Assembly (NCBI GenBank): GCA_024734495.1 | Contig: JALMQS010000666.1 | Coordinates: 752,295-816,294 of the forward strand | Direction: 5' to 3' | Length of the DNA stretch: 64,000 nucleotides | Source: Forficula auricularia | Taxonomy: Eukaryota; Arthropoda; Insecta; Dermaptera; Forficulidae | Part shown: piece by piece, positions 1 to 11,235 of the stretch | Layout of the letters: each line of letters begins with the position of its first letter | Position numbering within the stretch: position 1 is the stretch's first letter | Notes under the pieces: generated by a model | The model's input: the letters and a program-made list of their open reading frames with translations, nothing else | What the model was told of the DNA's origin: nothing | Databases searched by the model: none | Translations under genes and position numbers: made by a program

Positions 1-59
1 GTTCATTTTTCTTTTTTAATGAATTTCCCCCACTCCAAAAATGATAAATGATAGCTGCG

Positions 60-150
60 ATAAATAATTATTTTCAAATAAATAAGAGTAAAAATAAATA
101 TTTATTGATGATTGAAATCTTGGCTTCTTAAGGTTAAAGTACCTGGAGAC
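60..150. repeat. Dispersed repeat fragment
   Basis: The stretch with TTTATTGATGATTGAAATC recurs at about 1640-1675 at the end of the larger repeat J, so this is a fragment of a dispersed repeat. The following 150-310 is C-rich and holds no gene I can support. Confidence 0.5.
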
Positions 151-311
151 ACCGAGCGATGCACGGTAACCACTGACCACCACCCCTCCCAAAACCACAC
201 ATCTCGCCCCCACCACTGCACCCCGACTACGCTCCACGTTACCCCAACCGCGCCTCCCACCCCCTGATCCCCCACAACTGCACCCCACCTCCTGCACCTC
301 TCACATCCACC

Positions 312-559
312 GAAGGGCGGATCCAGGTGGGGGGGGCGGAGGGGCGACCGCCCCCCCATAGAGGCCCGTGCCTGGCAAAAAAATTTGTAAAAAAAAAAAT
401 ATTTATTTTTTAAAAAAATTTTAAAATTGAAAATAAAGTTCTATATATGTGTGTGGGGGGGGGGGGGCGTCTCTGCGACGCACTTCTGAGATGAAAAGTA
501 AGATCGGGTACCTTATATACATTCACCCCCCCAATAAAAAATTCCTGGATCCGCCCTTG
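312..559. mobile_element. hAT-like MITE with perfect 8-bp TSD
   Basis: Terminal inverted repeats AAGGGCGGATCCAGG (left) and CCTGGATCCGCCCTT (right) enclose 248 bp. The flanks carry a perfect 8-bp duplication, CATCCACC, at 304-311 and 560-567. An 8-bp TSD with short TIRs is typical of hAT elements. The interior is non-coding and holds G- and C-homopolymer runs. There is no transposase, so it is non-autonomous. Confidence 0.8.
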
Positions 560-869
560 CATCCACCCCACCCCGCACCCAGTTTTTGCATTTCTAGTTT
601 TTCTAATGGTCTAGATATTATGTGTACGAGTATATTTGTTTACTCGTACACCAATTTGCACACATTCGTTCATATTGATATACATTATAAAAAAATAAAT
701 ACGAAAATAATAATAATAAAATAATCGTATAGGATCTGAAATAAAAAAATGAAATTAAATAAGATTTGATTTCAAGTTATATAAAAAAGCAACTTCAACA
801 ACTTTATTTGTAAACACACCTGTAATGTTATGATTTAGACACCTGTTAATTAAAAACAAACAAAAAATT

Positions 870-1060
870 ATTAAACCAATTATTTACATGAATTTTTGCA
901 TACATTGTTTTTTGAGCTTCGATTCCGGAGATTACTTCTCCACCATCGACTGTCCTTGATCATCTAGTCTTTGTTTTTAATAAGAGGAAAAAAACTAATT
1001 AAATAAAAAAAAACCTTTTTCCGATAATTATTCCAATTTCATTATTCCTCCCAATTCATC
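870..1060 (-). mobile_element. SINE-B copy 1
   Basis: A ~190-bp family also found at 9013-9225 (minus), 44128-44320 (plus) and 57141-57338 (minus). Copies share both ends and a TTA/TAA-rich 3' tail. Two copies have clear target-site duplications, so the family moves by retrotransposition. I see no convincing tRNA cloverleaf, so its promoter origin is uncertain. Confidence 0.55.
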
Positions 1061-1240
1061 TCTCGGAATCAATCCTCTCAAAACGAAAAATTCCTAATTT
1101 TAATATAATATATTAATATTTGGTATAACCTATTAGTGAGTTTTAAAATTAAAAAACCAATTAAAAATAAAAGATAATTGAAAAAATATGTAAACAAACT
1201 TTTTTATTGAGATTTTCATCTGTCAATAATTACTTTAATT

Positions 1241-1426
1241 GGGGGGTCGGGTAGCCTAGGCGGTAGCATGTCAGCCAGCTAACCAAGAGGACCCGAGTTC
1301 GAATCCGACTCGAGGCATCCGGCTAAAATCTGACCCCCGGTGTAGAGACAAATTTAAAATAAAATAAATAGTATCGTAAATGGCTTATGGCTAGAAAGGC
1401 CGAAAAGACAAAAAAAAAAAAAAAAA
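1241..1426 (+). mobile_element. tRNA-derived SINE with TSD
   Basis: The body carries a pol III A-box-like TAGCCTAGGCGG and a B-box GTTCGAATCC at tRNA-like spacing, and ends in a poly(A) tail. A 13-bp duplication, AATTACTTTAATT, flanks it at 1228-1240 and 1427-1439. The related repeat at 9464-9476 has this site once without the insert, so the boundaries are seen directly. It depends on a LINE partner in trans. Confidence 0.9.
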
Positions 1427-1669
1427 AATTACTTTAATTAAGAAAAGATCAATTAAGATTAAATTTGTCGAGGTCCAGACCTAGCCAGATCGCTTTCTCA
1501 TCTTCAAAACTTGTTAATAGAATTTGTTTCATCAAAATCGGTAGAGCCGTTTTCAAAATAGAACTAAGATACAAACAAATATATAAACAATTATTTAAAA
1601 AACAATTTTTTACTCGTTTAATAAGAGTAGATTTTCAAATAAATATTTATTGATGATTGAAATCTTGGC

Positions 1670-2410
1670 CACATAAGCTTAAATTAAATTTTAAAGAATC
1701 GTTTGCCACAACCCCATAAAACAATAATTTCATATGCCACTTTATTGATATCTCCTCGTTTTTTTCTTGCTATCTTTAACCCCCCCGACAGACATATCGA
1801 CAAAGTCTTGAAATGCAGACACTAAAAAGGCATTTTTTTATCCTCATACACTTTTATTACCCTCCATGAAGATGAAAAAAAGACATGACAACACCACGTA
1901 TAAGGAAAGGGGGAACTGGCGGGGTGGGGTGGGGTGAGGGGATTGTAGTACGAAAAGATAAAAAAAGTACACGGCGCAAAATCCCGGGGAAATTAAGTCT
2001 GCGGTGATGACATTTACGGGCACAGACGCCTGACGATGACGTCCTTAAATGAAGGACAACCCCCAATGAAAAAGCCACTTGATTTATGTCCCCGCTGATG
2101 CTGCCTGCCGTCGTCTTATTAACTTATGGCTCTGATTATTATTCCCTTTAATTATTAAGTAAATATGAATCATTTAAAAAACGACTCACGGTTTGCCTGC
2201 ATGATTTATTTATGCCTGTCTGCCTGCCTGGCTGGCATCCCGAATAGGTCAAACGTCATGAGACCGTGCCCTCGAAACCAATTATCGTCCATTCTCATAG
2301 GCCAGTTCATATATTATCCCTATTGAAAATTAACCAAGCAGCTTCTTGACAAAATAACTTTTAAACCCATCTCTATGAAAGAGAACCATTTAAATCGAAA
2401 GCAAAATATA
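1670..2410. other. Apparently single-copy non-coding stretch
   Basis: I see no repeat partner in the window. The stretch 1940-2290 is richer in GC than its surroundings and has short homeodomain-like TTATTAA/TAATTAT sites. The 73-codon frame on the minus strand (1857-2078) has no recognisable similarity, and I do not call it a gene. Confidence 0.4.
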
Positions 2411-2411
2411 A

Positions 2412-2564
2412 TTATAAAAAAATCGGTTGTCTGTAAAGTCGGTTTGCGACGATAGTTGAACGTGACAACGTCATAAGAAAATACCATTCCATCAGTATTT
2501 TCTTATGACGTTGTCACGTTCAACTATCGTCAGTAAACCGACTTTACAGACAACCGATTTTTTA
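2412..2564. repeat. Short hairpin (foldback) element
   Basis: Two ~70-bp arms (2412-2484 and 2495-2564) are near-perfect reverse complements around a ~10-bp loop. The arms contain GACGTTGTCACG, and a related piece occurs at 3530-3540. No TSD was identified. Confidence 0.85.
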
Positions 2565-2654
2565 TAAGAACAATCTAAAAGGGGTAGAACAATAGGGTTC
2601 GAAATCTAATCTAAACTGAAGGGAGGGTTCCTTCGTAAAAGATTAAACATTTTT

Positions 2655-2725
2655 TATTAAATACTAAATATAAGAGAGGATATAGGTGTATGGTAAAGTT
2701 ATGTGGATGAGCAAATCATTTTTAT
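2655..2725 (+). repeat. Family A terminal fragment
   Basis: Contains the GTATGGTAAAGTTATGTGGATG end region characteristic of family A (compare 43300-43350 and 54790-54842), in short pieces separated by divergence. Confidence 0.5.
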
Positions 2726-3540
2726 TTATTTATTAAACCAATGTTTTTTACACAATTCAAAGATTAAGAATTAATTAAGTTATAAAACAAATAAAAAAAT
2801 TTAAATATATATTATAGAAATACCAAAAATATAGTTTTTAAATCAGGTACGATTGTAAGAAAAAGTTGAAACGATTAATTATATTTAATATCCTTGAAAA
2901 TGGGTTAACTTGTTAAAAAATATTCTTTTCGATTTACTTTTGTCTACATAACTCTTTTTGTTATATAGTGTAATCTTATTTTAAAATAATATTTTGAAAT
3001 ACTTTTAATTAGTAATACTATATGGTTTTCCATTGGGAGATTATTTAAAATATGGTCATTTAATGAAGAAAATATTCGAGTGTGATTCATTAAAGTCCAT
3101 CATTAAAGAATTAGTCAAATATATTTCATTGTATTTTTTTTCATAAATTTTCCTCCACTGTCATTTAACGCCTCTCTAATAATTGATTCGGCTTTCCTGC
3201 ACACACTTTTAATAAAAAACAAAAAATATATAAAGAAAATCAAACTTGTTTTTTATCACTGTTAATAATAAAAAGAACTGTCTTAAAGATGGATACTATT
3301 AACATACGTTCAGATGGGAAGAGAAGGTTTTGTGCCCTTCACACGATGGCGGCTGGAGGGAAATGCCTGTCTTGACTGGAGACACCCCCACTCCTGCTTT
3401 TCTAGCCTAGCTGTTCCTCCTTAGATCCTTGCTCGTTTCGCGCTCTCGCTTGCACTTCAAGCCTTAAATGGAACGCCTCAGATGAGTCATGTTTTTTCGA
3501 GCGTGCAGCCGGCTTCATCAAATTATAAGACGTTGTCACG
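2726..3540. other. AT-rich then mixed intergenic DNA, no gene seen
   Basis: 2726-3280 is AT-rich with no feature I can support. 3290-3530 is GC-richer and apparently single-copy, with no open frame of note. It may be ancestral host sequence. Confidence 0.35.
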
Positions 3541-3544
3541 TCAA

Positions 3545-3950
3545 AAAAATAAAACCGACATCAAAAAAATTAAATGCAACAAATAAAATAATAAGAACTT
3601 AAAAAATAAAATAAAATAATTATCTTATTTAGTTACAACTAAACGACGAAATATTAACATGAAATTCCTTTTTGAAGTCGGTGCCAAAACAAACTATAGC
3701 TATAAGCGAGCGTACCCGTTAAACGTACTAAAGTAAGATTCAATCGATCATCATAAAATGTATATGTTTGGCACCGACTTCAAAAAGTAATTTCATGTTA
3801 ATATTACGCCTCTTTAGTTGTAACAAAATAAGTAAATTATTTTATACCTTTTAGTGGATTTGATTTGATTTTTAACTTATTATTATTTTTATTTGTTGCA
3901 TTTAATTTGTTTGAAGTCGGTTTTATTCTTTTTTTTTATAAAAATTATTT
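3545..3950. repeat. Foldback P1, copy a
   Basis: Arms ending in AAGTCGGTGCCAAA and TTTGGCACCGACTT enclose a loop of about 85 bp. The outer arms contain the reverse-complement pair AAATGCAACAAATAAA / TTTATTTGTTGCATTT. The same structure occurs at 11236-11636, 61510-61910 and 62398-62790. Confidence 0.85.
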
Positions 3951-3979
3951 TTAGCGATTTTATTATTATAATAGTGACT

Positions 3980-4494
3980 TAATATGATTCGGCGAGATTT
4001 CAGCCCCCGACAAAACATCCCCCGACAAAATATCATACAGACCAAAATATCTCATGACAAAATAACCCTTCCCTCATGAATCTTATGAGTAATGCAAATC
4101 GACTCCCGATTATATATATTAACCGAACCTCCGAAAGTTTAGTCCGGGCGTGGTGTGTTTCGGGCTTCCATTTTTTTTCTAATCAAACAGACATTGAAAA
4201 CCGAACCAGCCAATCGTCGGCGGGGTGTGTTTGGGGCTCCCATTTTTTCCTAATCAAACACGACAGACAGCAGCACTTTCAAACGGCTAATTAGCCGCCA
4301 AAATATGAAAGTCTGTTTATATTATTCAAAACTATGATTATAAGCTTCTCACTTAATCTCTTTTGTATTCTCGCTTATACTGAGGGATATTTTGTCTGAA
4401 GATATTATGTCTGGGGATATTTTGTCACAGGATATTTTTGTCGGGGGATGTTTTGTTAGGGATATTTTGTCGGGGGCTAAAATATCGCTGTACC
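3980..4494. mobile_element. Element H, copy 1
   Basis: The termini are built from repeated GACAAAATATCCCCCG-like motifs in opposite orientation (several per end), outside which lie inverted tips like GCGATATTTTAGCC. The second copy at 49183-49947 has the same tips and a 7-bp TSD. Multiple subterminal copies resemble transposase-binding arrays. The superfamily was not identified and there is no coding frame. Confidence 0.7.
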
Positions 4495-4999
4495 CTTAAA
4501 TTAATACCTTGCAGGCATCTCGTAAGAGAAAGCGTCAGGCGAATGAATCAGAAAATGATAAAGAAAACTCAATTCATAAATATAGAAATTGTCTCGAAAC
4601 GTTTGCGGGATTTAAATGAATGTTTTGAGATTTTTTATAAAAGATTTTATTTTATTATAATTTCGATTATTTGGTCATAAGAATTAGAGATTTACGTTGT
4701 TTCGTCATATGATCATATCTTCAGAACCTGACCAAATTAATATGGTACCACCTCTAAGGTACCCTCTTTCAAATAAAAATAGAATCATTAAAATCGGTTA
4801 ATAAACAAAGAAGTTATGCCTGAACAAACATATCAAAAAAGGTCCAATACCAATGAAAAAAACGTGACCAATCGGAAGCTAGACTGAACCAAATGCAAAA
4901 AAAATCATCGAAATCGGTTCACGATTGGCGGAGTTATGAGGTAACATAGACACAAAAGTCAGTCGAATAGAGAACCTCCTCCTTTTTGAAGTCGGTTAA

Positions 5000-5290
5000 A
5001 AAACAAAGAAAAAAACAATTAAAGAGAGCCAGGTATCTTTTATGTATGTATCAAAAACACACAGCGTGCGCAAGGCAAGTTCGAGTATTGGCTTGGCTGT
5101 ACATGCTATACGCTTGTTCGCACCAAACATTTCGAGTCAATTTCGACCGCCCTGCATATCGAGATCCATTTGAGATACAGAGCTAAAATTATTGACATGT
5201 AATTATGTAATCCATCTTGAAGAGAGTATCGAATTTCAGTAATATAGCATAAATAGATTCTGAGATATGGACCTTAGAATATAGCTAATT
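5000..5290. other. Intergenic, no supported feature
   Basis: No repeat partner and no recognisable open frame. Confidence 0.3.
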
Positions 5291-5292
5291 TA

Positions 5293-6218
5293 CTAGGTGT
5301 ACCGGAAAGTCATTACCGGTTTTTTTGAAAAAAAACTACATAATTTTAAGAAAATGGAAAATTTATTTATTCAAAGTATTGGCCATTTGATTCTATACAA
5401 CTTGCCCATCTTTCTGGCAATTTATGGATGCCATCCCAAAAAAACTGTTTGTCCTTTGAGCAAGACCATTCATCGAGCCATTTTCAACTTCTTCGAAATT
5501 GGCGAAGTGCTGCTCTGCAAAAGCGCGTGTCCCATCGATGCGAAAAGTTGATAGTCGGACGGGTCAAGGTCTGGAGAGTACGGCGGGTGCGATAATAACA
5601 TGTCCCACCCAAGTGCTTTCAACGCTTTCTTGACCGGTTTTGCTTTATGAGACGGCGCTTTATCGTGTTGTAAAATCACTTTACCGTGTCTTCGGGCCCA
5701 TTCTGGACGTTTTTCGATCAATGCGTGGTTCAAATTGATCATTTGTTGTCGGTGTATTGTTTTTTCAATTGTTTTTGAGTTTGGGTTGAGGTCTTTATCC
5801 AATAACTCCTGTAGTTTCGCATCTTCAACCTTTTTTGGTCTACCAGAACGTTCTTTATCTTGCACATCGAAATCACCACTTTTGATTTTTCCGAAACCAC
5901 ACCTCACATGTTTTTAAGGTTAAAAGCATGCTCACCGTAAGTTTCTACCAGCAAACGATGACTTTCAGCGGCTTTTTTCTTTTGATTAAATAAGAAAAGT
6001 AATGCGTGCCACAAATGCACGTTTTCAGGCATGAAACTTGACATTTTCAAAGAGGTATAAATCTATGAAGGTGTTACTTTCTGCAAAATATAACATGTAT
6101 AGCTTTTGAAGCTGATGTCAGTAGAATAAAATCCATATGTGTCAAATCATAACATTGCATACTTAAGCCTAGCGACATCTGTTAGAAAAACCGGTAATGA
6201 CTTTCCAGTACAACCTGG
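5293..6218 (-). mobile_element. Internally deleted mariner element
   Basis: TIRs of about 28 bp (core GGAAAGTCATTACCGG) end the element on both sides. TA dinucleotides at 5291-5292 and 6219-6220 are the expected mariner duplication. At 926 bp it is shorter than the usual ~1.3 kb because the middle of the transposase is missing. Confidence 0.9.
5368..6044 (-). pseudogene. Mariner transposase, deleted and frameshifted
   Basis: Remnant of a DD34D mariner transposase, the enzyme that cuts and re-inserts the element at TA sites. It starts MSSFMPENVHLWHALLFLFN at 6044, the typical N-terminal helix-turn-helix, breaks near 5910, and continues with KSGDFDVQDKERSGRPKK. After LLDKDLNP the frame jumps to ALIEKRPEW. 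The second helix-turn-helix and the first catalytic Asp are therefore lost, roughly 120 residues. The second and third catalytic regions remain as VILQHDKAPSH and HPPYSPDLDPSDYQLF. A second frameshift near 5475 precedes a recognisable C-terminus (KLPERW, NGQYFE) ending at 5368. It cannot encode an active enzyme. Confidence 0.92.
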
Positions 6219-7070
6219 TATAATGAATACTATTCGGAACTCTTGGTATAAATAAACGGATAGAGGCGACTAATAACAATACTACAGATAGACACGGATG
6301 ATCCAATGAATAAATAGGTTTTCTGAGATGCTAATTCAACAGCCCAGTCGATGCGCCCTGGTTTCTAAAAATAAATGAATAAATAAATCTCAATCGAATT
6401 AATAACCAGATTGTATGGTCTCAAGTTTCCGTAGAAGAGGGCTTGGTCTTTTGATACAAATCCACTTGGATACAACATAATTATTCAAATGTAATTAACG
6501 CTTTTTTAAAAAATTAATTATTTTCGAATTTATGATCCATGGGTTTCAAAATAAAATTCTAATCGAAGGTTTGGCATGTTTACACCGCCGATCGGATCGG
6601 ATGCCTTCTTCTTCGCCCACCTGGGCGTGTGTGTGTGTGTGTGTGTGCGCTTGAAATATTAATTGTATCCAAGCGTGCGGATGTGGATGGCTCCGGGCCA
6701 AAATCGAGGAGGAACGTTTTTCAAATTGGAACAGATGTGCGAATGCCGGCCGGGCAGGTTGCCCTGCCGTCCCGGGTGGCGTCCCAGGCGATTTGCTTGC
6801 TTTTCGAGTTGCTTATTTGTGACTAATGGCTTCCATGTGTTTAGCCTCCTTTAACAGCGACACTCCTCTAGCTTTTTATTTTTTTATAAACAAAAAGAAA
6901 AAACACATTCGGAATCAAATAAATATTTGTTTTCTGATTTAATTAAAAGCAGATTTTTTCTTCTTTATCTGATATTTGTCTGAGCTCTTGAAAACTAGAA
7001 CAGTAAAAAAAAAATAAGAAAACTTGAAAAAGCGGCCAAGTGGGAGTCAGATTGCATACCAACCACATTA
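6219..7070. other. Intergenic with GC-richer island and (GT)n
   Basis: A (GT)n microsatellite lies at 6627-6650. The segment 6570-6840 is GC-richer and apparently single-copy. Overlapping frames there (about 60-65 codons) have low-complexity content, and I do not call them genes. The rest is AT-rich. Confidence 0.4.
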
Positions 7071-7254
7071 TACGAGCTCCGTCCCATCTCAATTGGCCCA
7101 CCAATGTTTTTTCGGTAAATTTAATTTAAATATTTATTTTTATTATCATTTGGAACAACATTTTAAACAATTTAAAACATTTTATTGTAACATTTAACTT
7201 AAAATTATTTTTTAATTGTTAAAAACAAGGAAAAACATACAAAGTCCAAAAGCT

Positions 7255-8328
7255 TTACCACTGTGTGACGTGGCCTTTATTTTTAATTACAGCTTGAATT
7301 CTTTTGGGCAACGTATTTATTAAGTTTTGACACTCATCTTGAGTGAAGTATCCCAAATATTTTGAAGTTTGTGTTTTAATTCGACTACGTTTCTAGCTGG
7401 TTGTATTCGTAATAGCTTTTTCATTGTGTGCCAAAGAGTTTCTATTGGTGACAAGTCGGAACTGTTTGCCACCCACTCCAAAAGTGGAACATTATGATCA
7501 GAAAGCCATTTTAAAGATTTTCTTGATGTATGGCAGGCCGCCCAGTCTTGTTGAAACACAAAATTATTATTATTCTGCAATGCATCTGCCATTGTTGGAA
7601 GTAACGATTTTTTTAAAATCTCTAAATATTTATTAGTGTTTACAATTCCATCAATGAAGTGAAGTTTTCCAACACCTCTAGCAGACATTGAACCCCATAC
7701 CATAACTGAAGCAGGAAATTTTACTTTCTTTTTTAAACAATCTGAATTGAAAGCTTCATTTTTCTGACAAATAACTCTGCTTAGATTGTCCCCAACACAA
7801 ACTTCAAAACGCAGACTCATCACTCCAATGGACACTATTCCATTCATCACTCGTCCAATTAATGTGACTTTTAGCCCATTTAAGCCGATTTTTCTTTTCT
7901 TTTAATGTCAAGAGTGGCTTTTCTTTCGCCTAAAAAAAATTAGTAAAATTACAAAAAAAATTTGGAATAAGTTGCAATAAAATTACCTTGTAAGTTTTAA
8001 AACCTAACTTAAGGGCTTCTCATGGCACGTGGATCTTGAAACACTTCGCCCCACAACATCGCTCCAAAGAATCATAATTCACCATAGTTCGAACGCCTGT
8101 TTTTTCTAATATTCTTCTTCCGTCTATCAGCATCTGATATTTTGGATTTTGACGCATACCGAGGTTTTGTAGCTATTGTACCCGTTGTTTTATAAACTCG
8201 AATAATATTTCTGACAGTAAACTTTGATAAATTAACTAGATCGCCAATTTCCGCGTTTGATTTTCCTTTTTAAATAAATTGATAATAATTGAGCAAATTT
8301 TTTCTTCAACAATCTTTCCACGAGTCAT
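7255..8328 (-). pseudogene. Tc1-like transposase with one probable intron, frameshifted
   Basis: Transposase of the DD34E Tc1 group. The start at 8328 gives MTRGKIVEEKICSIIINLF, followed by a decayed helix-turn-helix region. Exon 1 ends ...GFKTYK at 7987, and after a 57-bp GT-AG interval exon 2 reads AKEKPLLTLKEKKNRLKWAK. Catalytic residues are visible: VHWSDES (first Asp), FVFQQDWAACHTS (second Asp) and SSDLSPIETLW (Glu). A frameshift lies just after WSDESAF near 7805, and another near 7330 before the C-terminus DECQNLINTLPKRIQAVI, which ends at 7255. Several stops interrupt the N-terminal half. The family is clear and the copy is dead. Confidence 0.92.
7930..7986 (-). other. Probable 57-bp intron in Tc1-like transposase
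   Basis: On the minus strand the interval starts GTAATTTT and ends TTTTTTTAG. Removing it joins ...KTYK to AKEKPLL in one frame, matching the usual Tc1 spacing before the KKARL-type region. Reading through it would break the frame. Confidence 0.7.
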
Positions 8329-8892
8329 TTTTACTAATAATAAACAAAACAAACTTTATTTTGTTGGAAAAAGGCAAAGCTTACTTGATTATTTCACATA
8401 TTCAAAGATTCTTAAAAAAAATCGTGAAAAGCAAAGAACTATTTTTTATATAAAAATATGTTTTTAACAATTAAAAAATAATTTTAAGTTAAATGTTACA
8501 AAAAATGTTTAAAATGAGGTTGCAAATGATAATAAAAATAAATATTTAAAATAAATTTATAGTGAATTAGCATAATTTTATTTGAAATGAAAAAATATTG
8601 GTGGACCAATTGAGATGGGACGGGGCTCGTATTGCATCATGTAATTTAAAGATTTAGCCCGTGCCCGCATGGGCATATATTTTAGGGTCTTTAGTCAATC
8701 CTCTTAAGGGGAAAAAATTTGTATTTTTACAAATTTAATAAAATTTTATTTATTTATTTGTTATTTTCATATTTGATATGTAAGTACTTTTTGTCTTAAT
8801 TAGAGTTATATATAGTCAAATACATATAGATAGTATATATTATATTTGTACAAATATCAAAAATGTTAATAGAATATCATAATTAATCCCGA

Positions 8893-9655
8893 ACGATCTG
8901 AAATAAAAACATAAAATTAAATAAGATTTGTTTTCAAGTTATATAAAAAAAGCCACTTCAACAACTTTATTTGTAAACACACCTGTAATGTTATGATTTA
9001 GACACCTGTTAATTAAAACAAACAAAATAATAATAATAATAATAATAAAATTTTATTGAACCAATTATTTTACATGCATTAGCGTATACATTTTATTTGA
9101 GCTTCGACTTCGGAGATTACATCCCCACCATCGACTGTTCTTGATCTTCTCGTGCTTGCGATAATGTTTTTAGTCCGTGTTTGTAGTAAGAGGAAAAATT
9201 TACGAAATAAATAACCTCTTTGCCGTTATTTATAAAAGAAAGGAAAGAATCAGAGGAAAATGATGATGCTATGATGAAAGATGACCGTTAGGTCCTGTAG
9301 AGTTCCAGTATTAGGGAAACAAAAAAATTCTAATTTTAATAAAATATATTAATATTTGCTATAACCTATTAGTGGGTTTTAAAATTAAAAAACCAATTAA
9401 TAAATAAAAGATAATTGAAAAAAATGTAAACAAACTTTTTTATTGAGATTTTCATCTATCAATAATTACTTTAATTAAGAAAAGATCAATTAAGATTAAA
9501 TTTGTCGAGGTCCAGACCTAGCCAGATCGTTTTTCTCATCCTCAAAACTTGTTAATAGGTTTCATCAAAATCGGTAGGGCCGTTTTTCAAAATAGAACTA
9601 AGATACAAACAAATAAATATATATACAATTTTTGCTCGTTTAATAAGAGTAGATA
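8893..9655. repeat. Dispersed repeat J, copy 2 (empty for the SINE)
   Basis: Matches 722-1665 but lacks the tRNA-derived SINE at 9464-9476. It includes SINE-B copy 2 (about 9013-9225, minus) with an (AAT)n tail. The 8632-8892 flank is AT-rich with no supported feature. Confidence 0.7.
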
Positions 9656-10295
9656 AATAATTCAATTTATAAATCTTAGCCCCCCCCCTCCCAATTCCCT
9701 ACTATCTCTATAACATATATAAAAAAAAATAGTATTTACGGAAAGCGGAGTAGCGAGTCTCAATTTTTGTTTCAATTACAATTTTCTTTATTAAAAGGGT
9801 TTTAATTGGATATAATGTCTTCAAGGAGCACAAAATTAATTGAACGAATGAAAAGTGAGTGCTTTTAATATTAAAAAAATAATAATTGAATTTCCAACTT
9901 TCTAATCAGCGCTTTGCCCTTTATAGTGCGCGAAACATCCCTTCAACTTAAAAACTTAAAGAGGTTGTTCCTTCTAGGCCGAGGGTTGATTGGGCCAGCA
10001 TCCCTCTTGAGAGTGGTTGCTTTATCTTAATACCTACCACCCTCGATTACCCTCATGCACGATTCGTTGCTTTGTGTTTGTTTGTAGAAGGAGATACCTT
10101 GGCTACAATTTGCGTCAAGTTGCATCAATTCACGCGCCGCCGGTGGAGCCCCTCGAGAATGTCTTTTCTATATTGTGAAGCAACATATGGCAAGGAACAC
10201 AAAAGGAACTTCTCAAGTATCTGGGAACCTAGCTGTATTAACCAATCCGTTTTCTTATTTATAATTTAGAGATGATTGTCTCTTTTTATTTATTT
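9656..10295. other. Intergenic, single-copy-looking
   Basis: 9880-10270 is GC-richer, with no repeat partner in the window and no recognisable protein. The 65-codon frame at 10072 has no supporting features. Confidence 0.35.
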
Positions 10296-10340
10296 TTTAA
10301 CCGACTTCAAAAAAGGAGGAGGTTCTCTATTCGACTGAAT

Positions 10341-10948
10341 TTTTTACTTTATCCAATGCAAAGCATGGGAGAAAGTATTGGAATCGCTCTCGCGGCAAGC
10401 GCGACTTCAAAGGAACCTCAGGTAAAGACTACGGAACCCATGGACTCAATTAAGGTCACAAATTGAAGTATTCAATGAGATTGAATTTTAGCACGTGACG
10501 GTTTTGCCAAAAATTAGCTGGAATCTCGTCGAGAGGCCATAAAGTGCCATTTTTTGTGGAAGTGCGTGCGGATGGATGGATGGATGTATGTGTGTGTGTG
10601 TTATCGTTTTTTTCGTCCACGATTTTTTCCACACCTTTGCGCTGATTGAAATGAAATTGAAAACCTACAATTAGTTTAAGAAAATGAAGCGCTGATTAGT
10701 TTTTGGTACATATCGGTCCACAAACATTAGTACTTTATTTCAGTACTTTTTTAGTTTTTTCTAAATATCTTGAAAATGACTTAACCAATTTTGATGAAAT
10801 TTAATATTCTAATTAAGTACCTTGGGGAGCACAAAAAAGGTTAAATAAAGTTTTTAGTAAAATTATATTTTAAAGTACTTTACTCAAGAACATATTAATA
10901 TTTCAAATGAATTTGGATAAAGTTTAGCAACGATCCGTTGCAGTTTAT
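10341..10948 (-). mobile_element. Element C, short copy without tandem array
   Basis: Reverse orientation relative to 21120-23480 and 29979-32158. It begins TTTTTTACTTTATCCAATGC and ends near GATCCGTTGCAGTTTA, matching both ends of the long copies. The central 119-bp array is missing, so it is an internally deleted or simpler version. Confidence 0.75.
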
Positions 10949-11235
10949 TTTTTGTGCCTATGTTACCTCATATCTCCGCCAATTGTCAACCGATTTTGAA
11001 ATTTTTTTTGCATTGGGTCCAGTCTAGCTTCCGATTGGTCCCATTTTTTTCGTTTTTTTTCATAGGTATTAGACCTTTTTTATTAGGTTTGTTTAGACCT
11101 AACCTCTTTGTTTATGAACCGATTTCGATGGTTCTTTTTTTATCCGAAAGGGGGTGTCTTAGGGATGGTGTCATATTAATTTGGTCAAGTTCTGATGATA
11201 TGATCACTATTAATAACATCACTAAAAGAGAACAA

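Larger units (their letters stand above)
722..1665. repeat. Dispersed repeat J, copy 1
   Basis: This ~0.9 kb segment is repeated at 8893-9655 in the same orientation with moderate divergence. It ends in a segment with AATAAGAGTAGA, and a reverse-complement fragment of that end lies at 39369-39510. It contains a SINE-B copy and a separate tRNA-derived SINE that the second copy lacks. The element class is unknown and no coding capacity is visible. Confidence 0.7.
3541..4998 (-). mobile_element. Element N, copy 1, with nested H element
   Basis: Family N ends in AACCGACTTCAAAAA and its reverse complement. One end carries a long foldback (P1). The body has TCATATCTTCAGAAC-type sequence followed by a terminal block, GAACCTCCTCCTTTTTG. 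Copies lie at 10296-11636, 61505-62397 and 62398-63138. In this copy the ~0.5 kb H element interrupts the body after AGTGACTTAA; the copy at about 61925 is uninterrupted there. No transposase is visible. Confidence 0.7.
7073..8629 (-). mobile_element. Tc1-like transposon with ~155-bp TIRs
   Basis: The 1557-bp element is bounded by TA at 7071-7072 and 8630-8631. The ends start CGAGCTCCGTCCCATCTC and, inverted, CGAGCCCCGTCCCATCTC. Reverse-complement similarity continues with small gaps for about 155 bp on each side (7073-7226 and 8473-8629). These TIRs are far longer than those of simple mariners. The transposase gene lies on the minus strand. Confidence 0.93.

Noticed and set aside
2412..2564. 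Pre-miRNA
   Set aside because: The ~70-bp near-perfect arms and relation to a dispersed GACGTTGTCACG sequence fit a foldback element better; no evidence for processing can be seen.
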